From Rhodoferax sp. U11-2br (GTDB lineage: Bacteria; Pseudomonadota; Gammaproteobacteria; Burkholderiales; Burkholderiaceae_C): DNA of 37,991 bases. Of this stretch, positions 16,378-24,974 are shown piece after piece (the stretch's first letter is position 1; each line of letters starts with the position of its first letter). The position numbers and the translations under genes were made by a program. Under the pieces are notes generated by a model. It searched no databases, was not told the DNA's origin, and worked only from the letters and a program-made list of their open reading frames with translations. The stretch spans positions 1-37,991 of the forward strand of contig NZ_JAHFZF010000039.1 of the NCBI RefSeq assembly GCF_018619435.1, in the 5' to 3' direction.

Positions 16378-18614
16378 GCAATGAATTGACAAGCGTTGTG
16401 AACCTGAACCGCCTCAAGGATTCAGTGAGGCCTTCCGCCAAGAGGCTCGGCGAGCGCCTTGGGGTAGTTGCTGTTTCGCTGTTCATTGGTCGACTGGCGC
16501 AGTGCCTTGAACCGCCCGGAAAGGACCGGCACTCCTATATCTGGCGGTCAGCCATCGAGGACCACGAACAGGATTCGAATGACCACAGTGTGCCTAGCAC
16601 GTTTGTGGACATGGTACGAGACTCTGCATTGGGAGCAATATCTGAAGGTACTCCCGAGGTAGCGGCAGCTGTGGTGAGGCTGTTGCTGAAATCTGAACTG
16701 GTGACCGTTGTTCGAATCGGCTTGTATGTTTGTAGCGAGCATTACGGTCCACCCGCAGTGTCCACTGCCTTTTGGGAATCTTTCAAGCCCGAGTGGCTGA
16801 GCGGAGTCGAGTACTGGCATGAGACTTACTGGCTCGTGAAGAAGGCATTTTCTCGATTCAGTGCTGCAGAACGAAAGCGTTTTCTGGAGGCTGTGGGCGG
16901 TCTTCGCAAATTGGGACCCGATGGGGCACTTACTGATGAGGTGGACGATGAGCAGCGTCGCGACATCTTGGGAGCGGCGGCTGGAAACGGTGATGCCGAG
17001 ATAGACGCAATGTACGGAGAGCTGGTAAAGCAGCTCGGCGCTCCACGCAGCCATCCTGACTTTCACACATACATGGAATCCAGTCCCTGGTCTGGTGAGC
17101 TTAGTCCTGTATCGACCGAGTCTTTGCTCTCGATGTCTGATGAAGAGTTATTCGCGTATTTGCTCTCCTTCAGGCCTGAGCCCTCTCGATGGGAAGGGCC
17201 GACGTATCGCGGTCTTGCATCGCAGCTGGCGGCAGCTGTAAGAGCAAGTGAGGACGGGTTTTCCCAAAGGACTGCCCGGTTTATTGACATGCCCCGGCCC
17301 TATCAGCATGGATTGCTCAGTGGGTTGAGAGACCGCTGGACTCAAGACAAGCGCGAAATCGACTGGGAAGCGACAGTCGGTCTCATTGAGTCAATCGTCG
17401 GGTCGCCAGGATTTCAGGTCGACGCCAATGCGCCTGTGCCTGACGGCCATGAGCCAAACACGCAGTGGGTCATTGGTGATATTGCCATGCTGGTCAAGTC
17501 AGGTGCACAGGGCGACAAGCTTCCAAAGGAGCTCGTCGTTCGCTTGGTCAACGCACTCGTCAAAGTACTCGAAGTGACACCCGCCATCTCTCCAAATGAT
17601 GCCGATGAAGCGGTGTCCCAAGCAATCAATTCGCCGCGAGGCAAGACCCTTGAGGCCCTAATCACTACTTCCATGGCGGTTGGGCGAGTTGGTTCGGACA
17701 CAGCGTTTGCTTGGAGTTTGGTGGACGGCCGTTTGAATGCAGAGCTGGCGACAAGTGAAGTCGGCCAAAACGGTGACTTTGCCACTCTTGCTGGGATGTA
17801 TTGCCCTGGACTGCACTTCCTCAATCCTCAGTGGGTTGAAGGCAACTTTGACCGTATCTTTTCGAAGGCAAATGATACGGCTTGGCGGTGTGCCGCACAT
17901 GGATTCGCTTATCAGACGCAAGTGTACAAGTGGCTCTTCCGAAAACTTGCTGACGGCGGTCACCTTGGGCGGATGGTTTCCGGGGATGCTGTGCCCAAGG
18001 AAGCCCACAAGAAAGCCGTCCAGTTCCTTGCCGTGGCGTACTTGAACGGCGATGAACCGCTGACAGGTACGGGCATTCTTTCAACCTTAATCACTGAGCT
18101 TCGGGTCCAAGAGCTCTCCGAACTCTGCTGGTTCTATTGGACGCTGCGGGGCAAGAGCGGAGCGCCGTCACCGCATGCGCCGAAGATTCTAGATTTCTGG
18201 CAACGTGTTGCCGAGGTTATTCGCGACCGAGGCAATGCCTATCCAAAGCTGCAGTCAGACCTTAGCTACCTGGCTCCATTTGTGGCCAAGCTTGAGCAGC
18301 CCATTGTGCAGGTCTGGTCCGAAGCCGCGCCATTTGCCGACGTGAACCACCATGGCCACATCCTGCTTGAGTACTTGGCAGCACATGTGAAGGAATCCCC
18401 AGACGAGGTTGCCCAAATTTTTGACGAAGCACTAAAAGGGTTTCGTCCAGTGTTCCAAGAAGAAGACTTGGTAGCTATCGTCAAGGGCCTTGCTGCAGCG
18501 GGGCGAATGGACAAGGCGCAAGCGTATTGTCATCAGTATGGTCAGCTCACTCCTCCGATGCTCAAGACTCTGTACGAGGAATTGCGAGCTGCCGAGAGGA
18601 AAGCGAGCTCCTGA
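16374..18614 (+). CDS. Large helical protein, partner of the SIR2-like protein
   Basis: A 746-residue protein with no recognisable catalytic motif, signal peptide or membrane segment. It reads as mostly amphipathic helices with many Trp, Leu and Glu, like a HEAT/ARM- or TPR-type solenoid (for example FWESFKPEWLSGVEYWHET, and repeated short helices in 560-730). In single-chain DSR-type defence proteins a SIR2 domain is followed by a long helical region that binds a phage trigger protein; here the same order is split into two overlapping genes. I therefore infer a sensor or scaffold role that controls the NADase. SIR2 proteins ending in a DUF4020 region are a possible family match for the C-terminus, but I cannot confirm this without a profile search. 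Confidence 0.72.
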   Translation: MSNELTSVVNLNRLKDSVRPSAKRLGERLGVVAVSLFIGRLAQCLEPPGKDRHSYIWRSAIEDHEQDSNDHSVPSTFVDMVRDSALGAISEGTPEVAAAVVRLLLKSELVTVVRIGLYVCSEHYGPPAVSTAFWESFKPEWLSGVEYWHETYWLVKKAFSRFSAAERKRFLEAVGGLRKLGPDGALTDEVDDEQRRDILGAAAGNGDAEIDAMYGELVKQLGAPRSHPDFHTYMESSPWSGELSPVSTESLLSMSDEELFAYLLSFRPEPSRWEGPTYRGLASQLAAAVRASEDGFSQRTARFIDMPRPYQHGLLSGLRDRWTQDKREIDWEATVGLIESIVGSPGFQVDANAPVPDGHEPNTQWVIGDIAMLVKSGAQGDKLPKELVVRLVNALVKVLEVTPAISPNDADEAVSQAINSPRGKTLEALITTSMAVGRVGSDTAFAWSLVDGRLNAELATSEVGQNGDFATLAGMYCPGLHFLNPQWVEGNFDRIFSKANDTAWRCAAHGFAYQTQVYKWLFRKLADGGHLGRMVSGDAVPKEAHKKAVQFLAVAYLNGDEPLTGTGILSTLITELRVQELSELCWFYWTLRGKSGAPSPHAPKILDFWQRVAEVIRDRGNAYPKLQSDLSYLAPFVAKLEQPIVQVWSEAAPFADVNHHGHILLEYLAAHVKESPDEVAQIFDEALKGFRPVFQEEDLVAIVKGLAAAGRMDKAQAYCHQYGQLTPPMLKTLYEELRAAERKASS

Positions 18615-19134
18615 TTCGCAGGGTAGACTCAGATGGCGAGTACGCGAAATCTTGTTATCAAGGCATCCAATGACCCCTTCTGGGTGGCTCAGTCGAAGCT
18701 AGTCATCGCGTGAGCTCAGGATATTGAAACAGGGCAACCAAAGTACACTCTTCTGGAACTGACCGCGGAGCAAAGTGGCGCCATGTGCGGCTGACACCCT
18801 GGCGCTGCAAATTCTGCTGCGTAGAGGTGGTGGCAGGTTCGGAAATGATGTTCGTTGAATGTAACTTCGAGTGTCCGCTTAGGAGAAATCCGACCGACTG
18901 CAACCAGCCTTGAAGAGTCACAGGCCTGAAGGTTGACCAGTTTTCCGGGCGACCGACTGTTGAAGGCTGAATGCTGTCACTCATCGCCTCGGCCATGAGC
19001 GACTTCGTTTGCCGGAACGGTGATGCGACGGCCGCGTTATAAGGCCATGGCTGCTATAAATTGCGTTTCGCGCGCTGCTGACGCCATACCCCCGTTTGGG
19101 GGATGTTCAGGTCATACACAGGCTTTTGCAATTT
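18615..19134. other. Gene-free gap after the SIR2 operon
   Basis: About 520 bp without a convincing gene. It holds the inverted copy of the 67-bp repeat (18904-18970), an AGTGTCCGCT core at 18870-18879 and a GCAACCAGCCT word shared with 14623-14633. No clear factor-independent terminator follows the operon. Confidence 0.5.
18904..18970 (-). repeat. 67-bp MITE-like repeat, copy 2 (inverted)
   Basis: Reverse complement of the unit at 11414-11480, identical at 65 of 67 positions: one internal C/T change and the outermost base. The two copies face each other and bracket about 7.4 kb that includes the cheW-receptor pair and the SIR2 operon. Confidence 0.85.
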
Positions 19135-19314
19135 CTATCTTCTGTTGCTCAACAGCCGAACTCTTCGCGGGCGAGGTGTCACCAAAGGTCGACGAGACCC
19201 CGGCATCTTGTTCGTTTTCTCCTTTGCAACCTCCTCAGAAACAGGCCGCGTTGCGACCCAGAGGCCAAAAACACTAATGAGACCAGCAACGATGCTCAAA
19301 ACAAGAATATCCAT
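19135..19314 (-). CDS. Possible 59-residue membrane protein
   Basis: The ATG at 19312-19314 is preceded on the minus strand by AAAGGGG at 6-7 nt, a good ribosome-binding site. The first 20 residues form one hydrophobic helix (MDILVLSIVAGLISVFGLWV), followed by a polar and basic tail rich in Pro and Arg. No homolog comes to mind. It could be a small stress or toxin-like membrane peptide or a truncated gene. The good start and clear membrane segment argue that it is real. Confidence 0.42.
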   Translation of the reverse strand: MDILVLSIVAGLISVFGLWVATRPVSEEVAKEKTNKMPGSRRPLVTPRPRRVRLLSNRR

Positions 19315-19344
19315 GTCGTCCCCTTTGCCTGTTGCGCCCGGTTG

Positions 19345-19363
19345 GGGTTGCGCAGCGCAACCC
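19345..19363. promoter_or_regulatory. Perfect palindrome GGGTTGCGC-A-GCGCAACCC
   Basis: A 9-bp perfect inverted repeat with a single central base, 31 bp upstream of the small membrane ORF start. Followed on the plus strand by TTT. It could be an operator for that ORF or a short hairpin (8-bp stem, 3-nt loop). Confidence 0.4.
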
Positions 19364-19762
19364 TTTCTGAGGAGAGTCAATCAACTCATTTCTGCGAAAG
19401 TGACTCAGAATCACCACTCAAGTCTACCAATCTCACTGTTGAGAAAAGCCACGTTGGGCTTAGATGTTGCTGCCGATGCCAAATTGACCAGGTGGGGGTG
19501 GGCCGAAAATTGGTGATCACCCAAGGTGCCGGGAATTCTAAATACTGGCGCGGACTTTACGACCACTTGCCCTGTTCAGTCAAAATCGGCAGGGGTGGTT
19601 CAATTGACGTTGGCAACAACAAAATTGAGGGTCAGCTTTCGACGTTCCATCGGGTTTCATGCGGTTCCGGTTAACGTCGGGTATCCAATACCGAATCCGG
19701 AGATCAGGTCACTGGATGTCTTTAAGGAAGCCGGTTTTGATCTTGGATTCGATAATGCGTGC
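19364..19762. other. Gap before the complete radical SAM gene, possible IS-end debris
   Basis: About 400 bp. The radical SAM frame stays open upstream to 19526, but those codons have no family similarity. Words such as AAAATTGGTGATCACCC and CAATTGACGTTGG remind me of non-coding ends of IS21-type elements, which I cannot confirm. No promoter is obvious. Confidence 0.35.
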
Positions 19763-21388
19763 ATGGTTTCCTCTCACGCCCCCGCTATTGTCCTGACCTC
19801 CCTCAACGCAAAGTACATCCACGCCTCGCTTGGCCTGCGCTACCTGTTGGCCAATATGGGGGCGCTGAAGCGGCAAACCGTGCTGCGGGAGTTCACCATC
19901 GCGCGTAGGGCACCTGAGGTGGTGGCCGAGTTGCTGGCGACATTGGGTGAGCCGCTACCGGGCGCTGTGCAGGTCATCGGGTTTGGCGTTTATATTTGGA
20001 ACGTGACCCAAACAACCGAAGTGGTGCGCTTGCTCAAGAACCAGCGACCAGGGGTCAAAGTTGTGCTGGGTGGGCCCGAGGTCAGCCATGAACTGGGAGA
20101 GCAAGAGATTGTCAGCCTGGTCGACCATGTGATTACAGGCTGGGGTGATGTGAGTTTTCCCAAACTGTGCCGCGCGCTTTTGCATGGGCCGCAACCGCTG
20201 ATGAAAATCGTCATGGGTGAGGAGCCGCCGCTCGACGAAATCGTACTGCCCTACGCCGAGTACACCGATGCCGATCTGTCGCACCGCCTAATCTACGTCG
20301 AGGCGTCGCGCGGGTGTCCTTTTAGGTGCGCTTTCTGTCTAAGCTCGCTCGACAAGACCGCTTGGGCGTTTGACTTGGACGCTTTTCTGGCCGAGATGGC
20401 GGGGTTGTACCAGCGCGGTGCGCGCAATTTCAAGTTTGTGGACCGCACGTTCAACCTCAAGATCGACGCCTCGGTGCACATCCTGCAGTTTTTTCTGGAC
20501 CGGATGACGGACGATTTGTTCGTGCATTTTGAAGTCGTGCCCGACCAGTTACCGGATCGGCTAAAAGCCATGATTGCGCAGTTCCCCCCGGGGGTGCTTC
20601 AGTTTGAAGTGGGCGTGCAGAGCTTTAATCTTGCGGTTCAGCAACGCATCTCGCGCAAGCAGGACAACGATAAAACCGCACTGAATTTGCGCTGGCTGGT
20701 GCAGGAGTCCAACGCGCATTTGCACACCGACTTGCTGTTTGGCCTGCCGGGCGAGTCGCTAGAGAGTTTTGCAGCAGGCTTTGACCGCCTGCACGCCTTG
20801 CAGCCGCATGAGATTCAATTGGGGATTTTGAAGCGTCTGCGCGGCGCGCCGATTTCCCGCCACAACGTGGCATACGGCATGGTTTATGACCCCGCGCCGC
20901 CCTACACCGTGCTGCAAACCGGTGCCGTGGACGCGGTTACGATGCAGCGGTTTACGCGCTTCTCGCGCTACTGGGATTTGGTCGCCAATTCGGGGCGTTT
21001 CACGCAGACGCTGAACTTGTTGCTGGGAGAAAGCGCCGAGACTTGCGCCGATGGGGACGTCACCCCAGCCAGCGTGGTGCCACCTTCGCCGTTTTACGCG
21101 TTCATGGGTTTTGCCGACTGGCTCTGGCAAAGCACCACCAAAACCAGTGGGCTGACGCCCGAGGCGCTGGTGGATGCGCTGTGTGACTACCTGATCGGTC
21201 CGTGTGCTTTGCCTTTGGACCAAGTTCAACGCACCTTGCTGGCCGACTATGTGGCGAGTGGCGCCCGGTCCAACCCGCGTGCGCTCAAAGGCCTGTTGCC
21301 AAAACGCGAAGCACCCCAATTGTGTGGCGTCAAAACGCTGGCGAATCGTCAGGTGCTCCACCAGGCGGTTCGCCAGACTGTGGACTGA
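19763..21388 (+). CDS. B12-binding-domain radical SAM protein (DUF4080-type), complete copy
   Basis: From the ATG at 19763 this is a 541-residue protein. Residues about 8-160 form a cobalamin-binding-like Rossmann domain (GFGVYIWNVTQT, VVLGGPEVSHE), followed by a radical SAM barrel with the cluster motif CPFRCAFC (CxxxCxxC) in EASRGCPFRCAFCLSS, and a C-terminal region typical of DUF4080-containing members. Such enzymes use a [4Fe-4S] cluster and S-adenosylmethionine; this subgroup has no assigned reaction that I know. All three cluster cysteines are present, so it should be active. A second, truncated copy about 70% identical in protein sequence lies on the other strand at 28458-29033, beyond the recombinase operon. 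Residue differences are spread throughout, so it is an ortholog from a related source, not a recent duplicate. Confidence 0.9.
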   Translation: MVSSHAPAIVLTSLNAKYIHASLGLRYLLANMGALKRQTVLREFTIARRAPEVVAELLATLGEPLPGAVQVIGFGVYIWNVTQTTEVVRLLKNQRPGVKVVLGGPEVSHELGEQEIVSLVDHVITGWGDVSFPKLCRALLHGPQPLMKIVMGEEPPLDEIVLPYAEYTDADLSHRLIYVEASRGCPFRCAFCLSSLDKTAWAFDLDAFLAEMAGLYQRGARNFKFVDRTFNLKIDASVHILQFFLDRMTDDLFVHFEVVPDQLPDRLKAMIAQFPPGVLQFEVGVQSFNLAVQQRISRKQDNDKTALNLRWLVQESNAHLHTDLLFGLPGESLESFAAGFDRLHALQPHEIQLGILKRLRGAPISRHNVAYGMVYDPAPPYTVLQTGAVDAVTMQRFTRFSRYWDLVANSGRFTQTLNLLLGESAETCADGDVTPASVVPPSPFYAFMGFADWLWQSTTKTSGLTPEALVDALCDYLIGPCALPLDQVQRTLLADYVASGARSNPRALKGLLPKREAPQLCGVKTLANRQVLHQAVRQTVD

Positions 21389-21551
21389 ACCAATAAAACC
21401 ACCTTCTACCGTCTCATGATGGCTGCGGGGCGCTCTCTTTTTGCACTAATGGCTTACTGTCCTGTGCAACATAAAGACGTTGCGGTTGGGCCAATATCAG
21501 GAGTCTGCGTGGCAAGCAGACTGAACTCCGAGGTAAGACTATTAAAGGTGG
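21389..21551. other. Junction between radical SAM gene and recombinase operon
   Basis: 163 bp that may contain the left boundary of the mobile element if it is limited to the recombinase operon. A 7-bp-stem hairpin AGTCTGC / GCAGACT (21502-21508 and 21516-21522, loop GTGGCAA) is present but has no T-run in either direction. I could not find a sequence matching the right junction. Confidence 0.4.
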
Positions 21552-21860
21552 TCAAACCGTCTGGAAAATGAAATGGCAATCCGACAGCAATCCACGTGAC
21601 CCGATGGGAGCGAGGCCTTGCGCCTGCGCTGCGGCATTCACGAGCGTTCGCAGTTCATTGTGATTAAAGAAGTGCTGCTCCTGCGACCGTTTCAATCCCA
21701 AGGCTAAAGTCAACTCGCGGACGTTGATTTTTCCCTCGACGGTGGATGGCAGGTTAGGCTCGCGGCGAATCTCCGACTGACTCTGGAACTCGGCCATGCG
21801 CGCCTCAAGCCACGGCTCCAGTTTTTCGAGGATTTCAGGGACGATGGAGGGACGCGCCAT
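21552..21860 (-). CDS. Small accessory protein of the recombinase element
   Basis: A 102-residue soluble protein, last gene of the five-gene leftward operon. Its ATG overlaps the stop of the previous gene by one base (TAATG) with AAGGAG just before it. The centre reads INVRELTLALGLKRSQEQHF, which looks like a helix-turn-helix-type segment, so DNA binding is possible. GInt-type islands carry a small fourth gene (ginD) after three recombinases, and Tn554 carries tnpC; this protein may play that role, but I cannot decide between it and its 303-residue neighbour. Confidence 0.75.
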   Translation of the reverse strand: MARPSIVPEILEKLEPWLEARMAEFQSQSEIRREPNLPSTVEGKINVRELTLALGLKRSQEQHFFNHNELRTLVNAAAQAQGLAPIGSRGLLSDCHFIFQTV

Positions 21861-22771
21861 TACTCCTTGTCCTTCCGGGCAGAATGAATGCTCGCCACCT
21901 TGGCTCTAACGAGCTTCTCCGGCTTGGTTGTGAGTTTCTTCAGTAGTGCCTCGGTGGGCACCCAGATGGCTTTTGTGCGCTTCACGACATTGGCAGGAAC
22001 CTGGTGGATCGACTTACCCTTGTGGGTCGCTTCGATGATTTGGTAATCGAATCCAAGATCGACGTAGGGCTGCACGTCCTGCTCCGTGGCAAAGACGTTG
22101 GCTACGACCACGTACTCGCCATCGGCCAGCGCCTTGCGTGTCTGCTCTAGGCACCATGCGTGAGCCTGCGGCAGTTTTGTTTCGTCAAAGGCATAACCGT
22201 CTTCCGACTCGAAGAACTGATCCGATTCGAAGTGCTGGTATCCTTCTTCGCGGTAGCCGTTGGCCTTGGTGCTCTTTCCGTAGCCATGTAGTCCGCGAAT
22301 CAGCACTAGGCGCGGCAATACGGTTTCCTTTTGCGGCAGGTGAACCACTTTTTCAAGTTCTATCACCAGCTTGCGCAGTCGGGCGGCCTCCGCTGAGTCC
22401 CGGCGCGCATTCACTTCGGCCTTTCGGCGGGCGAGCACATGATCCGCCATCTTGGTTTCAAGAAGGCGCCTTTCTGCCTTGACGGTAGCCAGGTCCGCGC
22501 GCAGGTTTTCGATGAGCTGCGTGTAAGTGGTGGGCAACGAATTCTTACCCCCTTGCGCGAGCTTGACCGCCTCGCGTACCTTGGGGTAGCGACAATTCTC
22601 CAAGGCGATCAGCGTCCGACTGCGCCCGGCCTCAAGGGCCACACTGACAGCATTGATCTTCAGCTTGCCCGCCTTGGCACTCGCTTTGAGTGTCTTGTTC
22701 TGCGGTTTGCCCTCGACCAACCTCTGAAGGGCTTCGAGGAAGTCCTGCTCAATAGGGTCAGGCTGGGACAT
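21860..22771 (-). CDS. Coiled-coil protein fused to a P-loop kinase-like domain, in the recombinase operon
   Basis: A 303-residue protein with two parts. Residues 1-82 resemble the DNA-binding-like start of Tn554 TnpC or KfrA-type proteins (INAVSVALEAGRSRTLIALE), followed by a charged coiled coil (about 83-142). Residues 153-270 form a P-loop domain with Walker A GLHGYGKST (160-168), FESDQFF with Asp184, AHAWCLEQTRKAL (203-215) and VVVANVFAT. This order is like NEDD4BP2- or polynucleotide-kinase-type ATPases (AAA_33). It starts inside the upstream recombinase gene (14-bp overlap), so it belongs to the element. I infer an ATP-dependent accessory or DNA-end/regulatory role in transposition. The kinase fusion is not something I know from described three-recombinase elements. 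Confidence 0.75.
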   Translation of the reverse strand: MSQPDPIEQDFLEALQRLVEGKPQNKTLKASAKAGKLKINAVSVALEAGRSRTLIALENCRYPKVREAVKLAQGGKNSLPTTYTQLIENLRADLATVKAERRLLETKMADHVLARRKAEVNARRDSAEAARLRKLVIELEKVVHLPQKETVLPRLVLIRGLHGYGKSTKANGYREEGYQHFESDQFFESEDGYAFDETKLPQAHAWCLEQTRKALADGEYVVVANVFATEQDVQPYVDLGFDYQIIEATHKGKSIHQVPANVVKRTKAIWVPTEALLKKLTTKPEKLVRAKVASIHSARKDKE

Positions 22772-24962
22772 GCTTGGCCTCCAAGGTCATTTCAATCTGT
22801 CGGTCCAGTTGCAACACCTTTACGCCGATCTTCTTGAGCAGCTTGCCGGCCTGCTCGGCGCGCTCCTTGATGACCTTGTAGCCACTGACATCACCGCTGC
22901 GCTCGGCCCGTTTGTAGGCCAGCCAGTTGTCCAAGTACCGCGCTGCCCAGAAATCCGCGTGCCGGGCATCGAGTACAAAGCAGCCGCAGCCAGCGCATAG
23001 TGACGGTTGGCGCGTGCGGGCATTGGGTTGCTTACGCAGGAGCAACGAAGTGCCAGCCTCGTCCTGGCAACGCATCTCATGGGTCTTCATCGGCATGCAG
23101 GCACCGTGAGGCGAGAAGAAGATAGGCAGTTGCGCGTGCTCGCAGAACTTCACCACTTCCTTGTACGCATCGGTAGTCGGCAGTCCCTTGACTTGCTCAG
23201 CCAGTTTCTGGGTAGCCTGTTCCAATTCCTCACCCATCCTGCCCGCCAGCGTGTTGCGACCCAGCACGCTTTCGAGAATCATCAGGTTGCGGGCCTGGGT
23301 CGCCACCGAGTCCATATCATTGAGTAGACTCATGTTGCTCCCGATGTAACCGCTGTCCGTCATAGCCATCGAGAGGTGATGAAACTGCAACTGGATGGCT
23401 GGCATCAGACTGGGGTCGACCGCGAACATGAACTGTGCCCAACTTTTTCGCAGCATATGACTTTTGAACACGTGCCCCTTGGACTCGCGCCACTCGATCA
23501 GGTCGTTGTCCTTGATTTTGTGCTGCGACTCATCCGGCAAGCCCGACAGGTCGACCCATCGGGCGATAAAGCGCTTCATGCTGTCGCGCATCGCGGTGGT
23601 ACCCATCGCAGCTAGCCCCGTGTTTTTAGTTACAAAGCCTGCTCCGCATCGCATCGCGAGAAGCAAACGGGGCGTCGGGGCGTGACTCTGCCATGGTTCA
23701 TGCAAGCGGTTAAGTAGACGCAGGGCGCGCACGGGCAACGGTTCATCCATGGAACCTTTTGGACGTGCACCCAGAACCCAATCCATCTCTCTGGGCAAGC
23801 CCGCTTCGGTTTTGGACAAAAGTGTGCGAATCACGAACAACTCATAGAGGCCGGATGCCGATAACTCAATCCGCACGCCTCTGGGCAACCCGCTCACCGC
23901 ATCGAACCCTGCCTCGATGCCCATCAGCTCACTGATGCGCATGCCTGACATCCCTTGGATGCTCATGGCACATGCATCGCGCACTGCTTCGAAAAGTAGG
24001 CGTATCTGCGCATAAGGACCTTTTTCGTCCTTTTTGGTCTCATCCAATGCCGCATGCCAAGGCTTTGATTCACCGGGCAAGATGCTGAATACGAAATCGG
24101 CAAAGAAGCGGCCGTTACGCCTTCGCCTAGCTACTCCACCATATCCGGCCTTTAGCTTTCGGATGCCTTTATGTTTACCAGTCATTACTTCAATTTCCGT
24201 GCCTGCGAGTGGGTCCTCTACATACTTCATCAGTGCTAGCACATCCTCAGCCGGCTGCCCCAACCACCAAGCTACGTTGTTGAAGATCGGTACTACGACC
24301 TCATCGGGCAAAGGCGGAATCCAGCCTCTCGCTTTGGTCGCCAATATACGAGCGTAGTAATTTGTGCCGTGTTCGCGGAAGGGGGCTTGATGGAGGGTCG
24401 GCACCCCCCACTTGGTCAGCAAGCGTCGCTCTGACCAAAGGTATGGGATGATTTTGAGGGAAAGTTGGACTTGAGTAAATGTAATTTCGTCTTCGTCCGC
24501 ACGCTCTGAAATGTAGCGCGGCAGGTCTTCGAGATATGCATCCACATCCAGCTCATTTGGAGTTTGCATGCCACGCTGCGCCATCCATGACAGAAGCCAA
24601 TTGATCGCCCGGTGGTAACGCCCCATTGATCCCGCTGCCGGCGCCACACCGTCCACTGGAGCGTGCGTGATGAGAGCCATAAGTTTTTTGGCCCACTCCA
24701 GCCGAAGTGCATGTCGGGTATCGGTGAGTCGGCTGCCGTCGCCGAGTTCCATGCCCCAGTTCACTTGGGCCACTGACTTAGCTTGTCCAGGGGTAGTCCT
24801 TTCCCATATCCAAACGCTATCCGCACCCTTGCTCAGTGGCGTGACCTGGAACTCGCCGAATTCTGCTGGGGTCATCTCCCAGATAGGTCGATGGTCGTGC
24901 GGTGGCAGGTACGGCTTTTCAGGCTGTGGAAGGTCGATGATTGGGGTCAGGGTATGTTTCAT
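22758..24962 (-). CDS. Tyrosine recombinase 3 of a Tn554/GInt-type element
   Basis: A 734-residue site-specific recombinase, much longer than common phage integrases. The catalytic set appears complete: Arg342 in GMSGMRISELMG, His502 and Arg505 in SHMLRKSWAQF, His528/529 in LQFHHLSMAMTDSGYIG and nucleophile Tyr539. After the catalytic domain a cysteine cluster (near 608-664, including CMPMKTHEMRC and LCAGCGCF) suggests zinc binding. The N-terminal half would bind DNA arms and core. It starts 12 bp after the preceding recombinase gene, so the three enzymes are co-expressed and probably act together in one synaptic complex, as TnpA/TnpB of Tn554 or GinABC of GInt islands do. Confidence 0.88.
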   Translation of the reverse strand: MKHTLTPIIDLPQPEKPYLPPHDHRPIWEMTPAEFGEFQVTPLSKGADSVWIWERTTPGQAKSVAQVNWGMELGDGSRLTDTRHALRLEWAKKLMALITHAPVDGVAPAAGSMGRYHRAINWLLSWMAQRGMQTPNELDVDAYLEDLPRYISERADEDEITFTQVQLSLKIIPYLWSERRLLTKWGVPTLHQAPFREHGTNYYARILATKARGWIPPLPDEVVVPIFNNVAWWLGQPAEDVLALMKYVEDPLAGTEIEVMTGKHKGIRKLKAGYGGVARRRRNGRFFADFVFSILPGESKPWHAALDETKKDEKGPYAQIRLLFEAVRDACAMSIQGMSGMRISELMGIEAGFDAVSGLPRGVRIELSASGLYELFVIRTLLSKTEAGLPREMDWVLGARPKGSMDEPLPVRALRLLNRLHEPWQSHAPTPRLLLAMRCGAGFVTKNTGLAAMGTTAMRDSMKRFIARWVDLSGLPDESQHKIKDNDLIEWRESKGHVFKSHMLRKSWAQFMFAVDPSLMPAIQLQFHHLSMAMTDSGYIGSNMSLLNDMDSVATQARNLMILESVLGRNTLAGRMGEELEQATQKLAEQVKGLPTTDAYKEVVKFCEHAQLPIFFSPHGACMPMKTHEMRCQDEAGTSLLLRKQPNARTRQPSLCAGCGCFVLDARHADFWAARYLDNWLAYKRAERSGDVSGYKVIKERAEQAGKLLKKIGVKVLQLDRQIEMTLEAKHVPA

Positions 24963-24974
24963 AGTTACGCCTTC

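Noticed and set aside
19526..19762. N-terminal extension of the complete radical SAM protein
   Set aside because: The 79 extra codons show no similarity to the truncated copy, which starts at the equivalent of the ATG at 19763.
21502..21522. Hairpin after the recombinase operon as a terminator
   Set aside because: The 7-bp stem has no T-run on either strand, so termination is not supported.
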